NCBI GenBank assembly: GCA_963612735.1
Contig: CAVDWX010000029.1
Span: forward strand, 1-13,140
Direction of reading: 5' to 3'
Source: CAVDWX01 sp963612735
GTDB taxonomy: Bacteria > Bacillota_I > Bacilli_A > RFN20 > CAG-826
DNA length: 13,140 nt
Positions 1-5,401 of this stretch are shown here, piece by piece. The position numbers and the translations under genes are program-made. The first letter of the stretch is position 1. Each line of letters begins with the position of its first letter. The notes below the pieces were generated by a model. The model did no database searches and was not told the origin of the DNA. It saw only the letters and a list, made by a program, of their open reading frames with translations.

Positions 1-90
1 AGTAGAGACCTATAAAAATAAAAACGCCTTATAAAATTATGGAAGAGTTAGGGGTAGAAACAAATAACGGTATAATGACAGACTTTTTTT

Positions 91-126
91 CTTATAGAAA
101 AGGCACCCTATAAGAGAATGCCTTCT
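91..126. repeat. Two interleaved inverted repeats
   Basis: On the plus strand CTTATAG (91-97) is the exact reverse complement of CTATAAG (108-114). AAGGCA (100-105) is the exact reverse complement of TGCCTT (119-124). The arms alternate in the order A-B-A'-B', so the two hairpins either exclude each other or form a pseudoknot-like fold. The element lies 23 nt beyond the stop of the last gene. An eight-T run (83-90) borders it on the left. The pairing is seen directly in the sequence. Any function beyond termination is inference. Confidence 0.5.
98..126 (-). terminator. Possible terminator after the surface-protein gene
   Basis: Read on the minus strand, AGAAGGCA (126-119) can pair with TGCCTTTT (105-98) across a 13-nt loop, giving 8 bp with one G-T wobble. 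The right arm ends in a short T stretch followed by CTATAAG, so the U-tract is weak. The position just downstream of the stop at 149 supports a terminator, and no other candidate is visible in the last 148 bases. It could also act on a plus-strand gene entering from the left, but I cannot show that such a gene exists. Confidence 0.4.
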
Positions 127-148
127 ATTTGAGAAACGTTAACTTATT

Positions 149-1333
149 TTATCTATGTAATTTTCTTTTTTTAGAAACTAGATAAATAACCGCTGCTGCA
201 GAGACAAGAGTGGCGCTAGTTAAGACTATCATTAACATAATATCATTAGCGCTAGTTCTATTAATTGCAGGATTTAATGAACTTTCAGTTTGTTCTAATC
301 TTAATCCATATCGACTAGCAATATGGTCAGCTAATGTACGAGCGTGAACGATAGTTTCATCATCACTCTTTGAAAAGACATCTTTTGCACCAAGAGATAA
401 AGCAGCATATGCTTTGATTAAATCAGGATAAACTCTATTTAAAGCTTCTAAATGATCAGTAGCTCCATTATCATTACAAATGCTTTTAGTGGCTTCTAAA
501 TATTGTTCAGCAAATTTAGTGGCAGCCGCTGTTGAATCTTCTTGGATCCAAATAGAACCACCAATTAAAGGTTTAAAATAGAAATCTAAAACAACATCTT
601 TTTCAACTTTGATATTGCTATCATCAGAACCACTTAATATATCTTTTAAATCGCTTCGAGCTTTTTCATCAATAAATTTATAACCATGATATTCATCTGT
701 AGCGTCTGTTTTACCGCTATTATAGACAATCTTAAATTCATCGCCAACTGTAAACGAAAGAGACTTTTTAACTAATTGATAAACTTCGTTATCATCATTT
801 TCATATTCTAATTTTTCGTTAAGCTTAGCTTCATTACCTTCCCAATTACCAACAATAGACCATGTGCCCCAATCGGATGTAGATTCCCAAGTAGAATTTA
901 CGTTATTAGAACCATAATTATAAGAATTACCTTTACAGTAATTTGGTCTAGAATTAGTAGCGTTCCACCATGAGAAATAATTCCATATCGTATTATGACC
1001 ATCACTTGTTACTTTTCTAAATCCATAAGCGCTATAGCCTTCAGTAAAATAAGAATTAGCTACATCACAATAATAAAGTAAATATGAATTAGATTTTTTA
1101 CAGTCTAATTTCATTAGGCTACTTTCATCCGTTCCTTTTTGAAGAAATAATTGAATATCTCCACCCCATCCAGATTCTAATGCTCTTACATCTAAAATGA
1201 ATCTAGTTGTCTCTTCACTCGTAGCTTCTTCAGCTTTAACTGCATTTGTATTAGTTTTTGTTAGTCCAACAACTGAAAGTAAACTAGCAATAGCTAATAC
1301 ACTTAAAGTAAATAAATTTCTTTTCTTAAACAT
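149..1333 (-). CDS. TM-anchored surface protein, probable starch/glycan binding
   Basis: This is a 394-residue exported protein with no catalytic motifs. Residues 1-34 form a signal peptide (basic MFKKR start, hydrophobic core, AVKA/EE cleavage site). Residues 45-152 form a Trp/Tyr-rich beta module. Residues 155-265 form a second beta module (WSIVGNW, GDEFKI and IWIQ motifs) like the starch-binding modules of gut Bacilli surface proteins. Residues 268-345 are a helical domain with one Cys (SIC, residue 286). Residues 364-387 are a TM helix followed by KKRKLHR, which places the C-terminus in the cytoplasm; there is no LPXTG motif. The start is fixed by a perfect AAGGAGGT ten bases upstream of ATG. 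It follows the amylase gene by 82 bp, where a -10 box is visible, so it may be transcribed both from the operon and from its own promoter. A role in holding alpha-glucan at the cell surface is inferred from the neighbouring genes and the module type. The ligand is not proven. Confidence 0.75.
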   Translation of the reverse strand: MFKKRNLFTLSVLAIASLLSVVGLTKTNTNAVKAEEATSEETTRFILDVRALESGWGGDIQLFLQKGTDESSLMKLDCKKSNSYLLYYCDVANSYFTEGYSAYGFRKVTSDGHNTIWNYFSWWNATNSRPNYCKGNSYNYGSNNVNSTWESTSDWGTWSIVGNWEGNEAKLNEKLEYENDDNEVYQLVKKSLSFTVGDEFKIVYNSGKTDATDEYHGYKFIDEKARSDLKDILSGSDDSNIKVEKDVVLDFYFKPLIGGSIWIQEDSTAAATKFAEQYLEATKSICNDNGATDHLEALNRVYPDLIKAYAALSLGAKDVFSKSDDETIVHARTLADHIASRYGLRLEQTESSLNPAINRTSANDIMLMIVLTSATLVSAAAVIYLVSKKRKLHR

Positions 1334-1342
1334 TTTCTTAAA

Positions 1343-1350
1343 ACCTCCTT
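1343..1350 (-). promoter_or_regulatory. Very strong Shine-Dalgarno site
   Basis: The minus-strand AAGGAGGT is fully complementary to the 16S rRNA anti-SD. It sits about ten bases before the ATG at 1333. It is the best ribosome binding site in the window and suggests that the TM-anchored surface protein is made at a high level. Confidence 0.8.
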
Positions 1351-1390
1351 GAGTAGAAAATATTTTTAAAATAATAATGATGCTATTAAT

Positions 1391-1419
1391 ATTATAAAAT
1401 TTTTAAAGACCAAATTTAA
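1391..1419 (-). promoter_or_regulatory. Possible promoter of the surface-protein gene
   Basis: A perfect TATAAT (-10) reads on the minus strand at 1396-1391. Seventeen bases upstream, TTAAAT (1419-1414) is only a weak -35 and overlaps the amylase stop codon. Start of transcription would be near 1384, leaving a leader of about 50 nt. The 82-bp gap is much wider than the other gaps in this gene run, which supports a separate promoter. In DNA this AT-rich, TATAAT also occurs by chance, so confidence is low. Confidence 0.35.
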
Positions 1420-4340
1420 GGGTTAATCCATCCTGTAAACGATATTGTATCATTAGGTATCATATCACTGGTCTTTTTAATGACATTATTAGACCAAGTA
1501 TATAAATCAGTTGGTTCAACATTAAATTTAGCTAATAAGCAACCAGTGATATTACTTGGTGCAGTAAAACTAACGTTAGTCCCATTAATTGTACATTTAT
1601 ACCATTTACCATCGCCGGCATCTCCTCCCCAAGCCCAAGCGTAGATATATTTACAATCAATACCAGTTACATTAATGATGGTATAAGTCTTCTCTTCGCT
1701 TGGTGTAGGAGTAGGTGTGTCTCCACTAGATGTAGATTTAATTAAGACCGCACTATGGGAGGGTAATTTTGTTAAACTAGCATCATTATATGAAGCCACA
1801 ACTGTTCCCTTCATATTAATGGTTGCTGAACTAGAAGACAGATTAATTAAAACGTTATAAGTTTCATCTCCTAATACACGGGCAAAATTTAAGATGTAAT
1901 CATTGCCACTAAAAGTATAAGGAATGAAATTACCTTTAATTAAGGTTGTATTGCTACTTTTAGCGCTAGCGAAAGCTTGAATTGCTTGATAATGTTTAGA
2001 ACTATCTTTAGATTCAGCACCTTTCACTAATGAAGATGAATTTATGTCATCTAAACTTACTTTTTGACCTGAACCAGTAACTGAATAAGAAGTCATATAT
2101 TCGCCTTCTCCACTATCGGTCCATTTCATCGGTTGACGATAAGCAAGATCGCTATAACTACTCGAAGCATCACCTTCAGTGAAGTTACCAGTCATACCGA
2201 GTTCATCACCGTAATAAATCCAAGTACAGCCAGGAAGCATTAATTCCGCAATTTGAACGCATGTGGCAATTTCATCATAGTTCTTATAATTAGAAGATGT
2301 AATTGTTCCTTGAGCGGTTAAACCATTATTATCATATTTAGTTCCAGCGACTCTGTTGATAGTTCGAGCAATATCATGATTTGAAGTAAACGCACCATTA
2401 ATCATCGAATAACCAGTACTATTATTAACTGAACTTCCACCAGTTCGATATTTATTATTAGTATTTAAAACTGATTTTAAATTCCATTCATCACCGTATT
2501 TAATAGAAGTAGATTTATTGCCCGCTAAAGAGGCATCTCCACTCGCGGTATAGCTTCCACTAGATGTCGCTCCTAAAAAGGAAGCAGCGCTCATATTGTA
2601 GCCTAAAGATGAATTATTAGCCTTGGCCGCTAAGGAAGTTAAATTAAAATAGGAATAAAAATCAAATAAAGAATCAAAACCTTCATAGTAAGGAGAAACG
2701 TGATATGCATGACCGTCAAAATTTTCCCCAACGATAAAGGCGTTAGGATATTTTGATTTGATATCATAATTTAGTTCTTTCCAGAAATTTAAATTTTTTG
2801 TCAAATTAGAAGAATAGTCGCCTTTTTCAGCTTTGTCTAAAACAATTGTGTCTTTGTTGTCTCGAGAAACTTCATCATCTAAGAAGATATGCTTAACAGC
2901 ATCCATTCTAAAGCCATCAACACCAAATTCTAACCAATTTAAGGCAATGGAGCTAACTGCCGCACGGGTATCAGCGTAAGCAAAATTAAGTTCAGGCATG
3001 GAAGTTCCAAATTTAGCATAATAAGAATAGACATGGCTGCCATAGGGATACCAGCATTTATCTTCGTTGATATTTGCGTTATCTAATTCATGATTACCCC
3101 ATTGATAATAACCTCGAGTGGCTTTATCAAGTTTAGCGGAACTGATAAACCAATTATTAGTGGTCGAAGTATGATTAATCACTAAATCCATCACTACTTT
3201 CATCCCTAATTCATGAGCTTTTTCGATTAATAATTTATAATCAGCCTTCGCAGTATCGCTACTTACTTCGCCGTTATTTTCTTTAGCGCTAGGAGAAACG
3301 CTAGACCCAAATTTAGGATCAACCACTAAATAATCAGCGATATCATAACCGTGATATGAGTCAGAAAGTTGAATTGGGGTAAGCCAAATAACGTTAACCC
3401 CTAATTCTTTAATATAATCTAATTTTTGATAAATACCGTAAATATCACCAAATCCATCATCGTCGCTATCAGCAAAAGAAGAAACCATGATTTGATAACC
3501 AACACCAGCTTCATTTAAGAATGACTCGCTAGTAGCGGAAAGAGGCTTATCGTTACTAAAATCAGCGGTTTTATATTCATCTTTACCATACGTATAATTA
3601 TTTCCATCATCGTTAGCAAATGGATCATCGATAACTAAATTCTTCCCTAAATCATCTAAAGTTAAATGATTAGAAACATTATCTTGAACTAAGAATAAAT
3701 GATAGAAGGTTTTATCTCCATCAACTACTTTAAAATCATCGAGAATAATCGTTTGGTCTCCACCATCATTTTTCCAGAAGCCACTGCTTGAAGTTCTTGA
3801 AGCACTATAAACGATTTGTACACCTAATTTAGTGCAAAAAGTATTGCTTTCTTTCCCTTTAAAGGAAACGCTTGTTCCACCGATAATTAATGAAGTCGCG
3901 CTCCATCCACCATCGTATTCTTTATTTAAATCGATATCTACTGTCGCATAATTAAAATCATCAATTAAAGCGTCTCCAGTCGCGTTTTTAGCATCTTTAG
4001 TGTCGGTAGTTCGACCTACAAAATCAAATTTTGCCCCTTCTCCACCAACTGATTTATTCCACACCCAGAAATCATATTGGTTATATTCTTCTTTAGTATG
4101 GTTAAAGCGATAATAATGGATATAGAAATGATCTTTTTGAGAATTAGAAATTAAACTATTTTTATATTTTTCGTATTCGCTTTGAGTATGGCTATCCGTT
4201 GTTTGTCCATTTGAAGAAGAGCTATCTACTCCTGCTCCACTTGAAGAAGATGAACTACTATTACCACTAAAGGAGGAAGTAGTTGGATGACATGATGCCA
4301 ATAATGTAGTTATTAATAATAAGACTATTTTCTTATTCAT
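1416..4340 (-). CDS. Surface lipoprotein alpha-amylase (GH13)
   Basis: This is a 974-residue lipid-anchored enzyme that should cut alpha-1,4 bonds in starch or glycogen. The signal peptide ends at the lipobox LLASC (Cys17), followed by a Ser-rich tether (18-50). Residues 71-225 form an IHYYRF-type N-terminal module resembling CBM41. The GH13 barrel spans about 278-775. Region I is VVMDLVINH (Asp385). Region II is GVDGFRMDAVKH (nucleophile Asp480). Region III is IVGEN (acid/base Glu539). Region IV is TSNHD (stabiliser Asp656). All catalytic residues are present. The MPELN motif (448-452) resembles the MPDLN signature of intermediate GH13 subfamilies such as GH13_36, so pullulan or cyclodextrin may also be substrates. 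Domain C runs to about 868. A PTPTP linker then leads to a C-terminal AWAWGG module (885-974) shared with the preceding lipoprotein gene. The start has a GAAGGG site that overlaps the upstream stop codon. The gene lies 14 bp behind that gene, so the two are probably co-transcribed. Confidence 0.93.
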   Translation of the reverse strand: MNKKIVLLLITTLLASCHPTTSSFSGNSSSSSSSGAGVDSSSSNGQTTDSHTQSEYEKYKNSLISNSQKDHFYIHYYRFNHTKEEYNQYDFWVWNKSVGGEGAKFDFVGRTTDTKDAKNATGDALIDDFNYATVDIDLNKEYDGGWSATSLIIGGTSVSFKGKESNTFCTKLGVQIVYSASRTSSSGFWKNDGGDQTIILDDFKVVDGDKTFYHLFLVQDNVSNHLTLDDLGKNLVIDDPFANDDGNNYTYGKDEYKTADFSNDKPLSATSESFLNEAGVGYQIMVSSFADSDDDGFGDIYGIYQKLDYIKELGVNVIWLTPIQLSDSYHGYDIADYLVVDPKFGSSVSPSAKENNGEVSSDTAKADYKLLIEKAHELGMKVVMDLVINHTSTTNNWFISSAKLDKATRGYYQWGNHELDNANINEDKCWYPYGSHVYSYYAKFGTSMPELNFAYADTRAAVSSIALNWLEFGVDGFRMDAVKHIFLDDEVSRDNKDTIVLDKAEKGDYSSNLTKNLNFWKELNYDIKSKYPNAFIVGENFDGHAYHVSPYYEGFDSLFDFYSYFNLTSLAAKANNSSLGYNMSAASFLGATSSGSYTASGDASLAGNKSTSIKYGDEWNLKSVLNTNNKYRTGGSSVNNSTGYSMINGAFTSNHDIARTINRVAGTKYDNNGLTAQGTITSSNYKNYDEIATCVQIAELMLPGCTWIYYGDELGMTGNFTEGDASSSYSDLAYRQPMKWTDSGEGEYMTSYSVTGSGQKVSLDDINSSSLVKGAESKDSSKHYQAIQAFASAKSSNTTLIKGNFIPYTFSGNDYILNFARVLGDETYNVLINLSSSSATINMKGTVVASYNDASLTKLPSHSAVLIKSTSSGDTPTPTPSEEKTYTIINVTGIDCKYIYAWAWGGDAGDGKWYKCTINGTNVSFTAPSNITGCLLAKFNVEPTDLYTWSNNVIKKTSDMIPNDTISFTGWINP
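1419..1688 (-). repeat. C-terminal AWAWGG module of amylase (copy 1)
   Basis: Residues 885-974 of the amylase align by eye with the C-terminal part of the neighbouring lipoprotein. Shared features are TYTI, W-A-W-G-G-(D/E)-A-G-(D/Q)-G-K-W-Y, APS-(N/D)-ITGCLL, a W-S-x-x-(D/N)-N-V core and a closing DTIS. The first part holds an identical 17-nt stretch at the DNA level (1621-1637 and 4593-4609). The module follows a PTPTP linker, as accessory binding modules commonly do. It is probably a starch-binding module related to CBM26-type beta sandwiches, but I do not recognise its exact family. Confidence 0.75.
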
Positions 4341-4354
4341 ATTTAAATTCCCTT

Positions 4355-5389
4355 CTAATTACCTGGATAATATTCTTTCCAATCTGGAGAAGTCATTATT
4401 TCTGAAATAGTATCGATATTTTCACTTTGATTATAAATTCTTCCAGCAACATTATCTTTGATGCTCCAATCAGGAGTGGTTGTTCCACTTATACATCTAA
4501 CTAATAAACAACCAGTAATATCGCTTGGTGCATCAAATGTTAATGTCGTATCGTCAGTATATGTTGTACTATACCATTTACCTTGACCAGCTTCTCCTCC
4601 CCAAGCCCAGACAAAGATGACGCAATCATCGTTAGTAATCCAGGTAGGTAGGCCACTAATAGTGTAAGTTACATCACTACTTTCAGGCGCGATAGGCTTA
4701 TTTTCTGGAAGAGCTTCCCATGCCTTAGAATAGACATTATAAAATGGCGTTTCTTTGCTAGCCTCGCTAAGAGATAAATCCCCGGTTTGGCTCGTTCCAT
4801 CAGTAAAAATAATATTTTGATATGAATCAAGATTAACCGTATATTCATATAACCAAGTGCTATCTTTCACTAAATTCATCTTTTCACCCGGCCAAGTAGC
4901 GTTAACGTTACTTTCATCATACCAAGCATAAGCGTATAGAGTTGAACCTGACCATCTTTCTGAAATAAATGAGTAAATAGTTAATGTATTTTCGCTTGGA
5001 GTAGGTTCAGCACTAGCGTCCCATATGCCATATAAAACGATTTGACTAGAGCTAGTTATGACTGTATCAAAATCCCATAAATGAGATTCATTAGCAATTT
5101 GAGTTCTAGTTGACCAACCCACAAATAAAGGAAAAGCTAGATCAACTACTTCAGGATCCTCTGGTTTAGTGATTTTGCTATTAATATCATAAACTTCATA
5201 TTTATAAGGATTAGAAGTATCGACATGGTTATAGTCTAAATAATAAGTAACGCTAAATTGATTTTCACCTAAAGTAGAAGATGAATTAAGGGGACTACCA
5301 CTACTAGAGGGGGTCGATGATTTCTTTTCGCCCGAACAAGAGACAAGTGGTATTAATAATAAACTAAATACAATAAATATTTTTTTCAT
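4355..5389 (-). CDS. Carbohydrate-binding lipoprotein without enzyme domain
   Basis: This is a 344-residue surface lipoprotein with a lipobox IPLVSC (Cys18), followed by a Ser-rich tether. Three modules follow. Residue numbers here count from the upstream in-frame ATG; subtract 2 for the chosen start. Residues 47-126 look like an InlB B-repeat or Listeria/Bacteroides repeat (FVGWST, WDFDT, LYGIW). Residues 137-208 match starch-binding module CBM26 (YAYAWYDE, TWPGEKM, IIFTDG and SQTGDL motifs). Residues 242-330 are the AWAWGG module that also ends the amylase. There are no catalytic signatures. The likely job is to bind starch at the cell surface, much as SusE and SusF do in Bacteroides; that analogy is functional, not based on homology. 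An ATG at 5395 is possible, but it directly abuts the SD TAGGAG. The ATG at 5389 has the right 6-nt spacing and gives a standard MKKIF signal peptide start. The SD overlaps the stop of the upstream pullulanase, which points to translational coupling. Confidence 0.85.
   Translation of the reverse strand: MKKIFIVFSLLLIPLVSCSGEKKSSTPSSSGSPLNSSSTLGENQFSVTYYLDYNHVDTSNPYKYEVYDINSKITKPEDPEVVDLAFPLFVGWSTRTQIANESHLWDFDTVITSSSQIVLYGIWDASAEPTPSENTLTIYSFISERWSGSTLYAYAWYDESNVNATWPGEKMNLVKDSTWLYEYTVNLDSYQNIIFTDGTSQTGDLSLSEASKETPFYNVYSKAWEALPENKPIAPESSDVTYTISGLPTWITNDDCVIFVWAWGGEAGQGKWYSTTYTDDTTLTFDAPSDITGCLLVRCISGTTTPDWSIKDNVAGRIYNQSENIDTISEIMTSPDWKEYYPGN
4406..4672 (-). repeat. AWAWGG module (copy 2) in the CBM lipoprotein
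   Basis: This is the partner of the module at 1419-1688. Here the core reads VWAWGGEAGQGKWY, followed by APSDITGCLL and an IYNQSENIDTI tail. The copies differ at many positions but keep the aromatic and glycine positions. They are therefore an old duplication or a recurrent module rather than a recent copy. Confidence 0.75.
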
Positions 5390-5395
5390 ATTCAT

Positions 5396-5401
5396 CTCCT
5401 A
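5396..5401 (-). promoter_or_regulatory. SD that decides the CBM-lipoprotein start
   Basis: The minus-strand TAGGAG overlaps the TAG stop of the upstream pullulanase (5401-5399). It has zero spacing to the ATG at 5395 and six bases to the ATG at 5389. The second ATG is therefore the more likely start, and translation is probably coupled to the end of the pullulanase gene. Confidence 0.7.

Noticed and set aside
75..113. A 12-codon plus-strand ORF (MTDFFSYRKGTL) preceded by TATAAT at 71-76
   Set aside because: It has no Shine-Dalgarno and no matching -35, and it overlaps the inverted repeats. It is too short to support as a gene.
129..143. A cre-like (CcpA operator) sequence TTGAGAAACGTTAAC
   Set aside because: The spacing between TG and CG is one base too long for the cre consensus. 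The site lies downstream of a stop codon rather than at a promoter.
4201..4290. A Ser-rich low-complexity tract that looks like a repeat
   Set aside because: It codes for the lipoprotein tether after the lipidated Cys. Similar tracts occur in the other lipoproteins and no mobile or regulatory repeat is needed to explain them.
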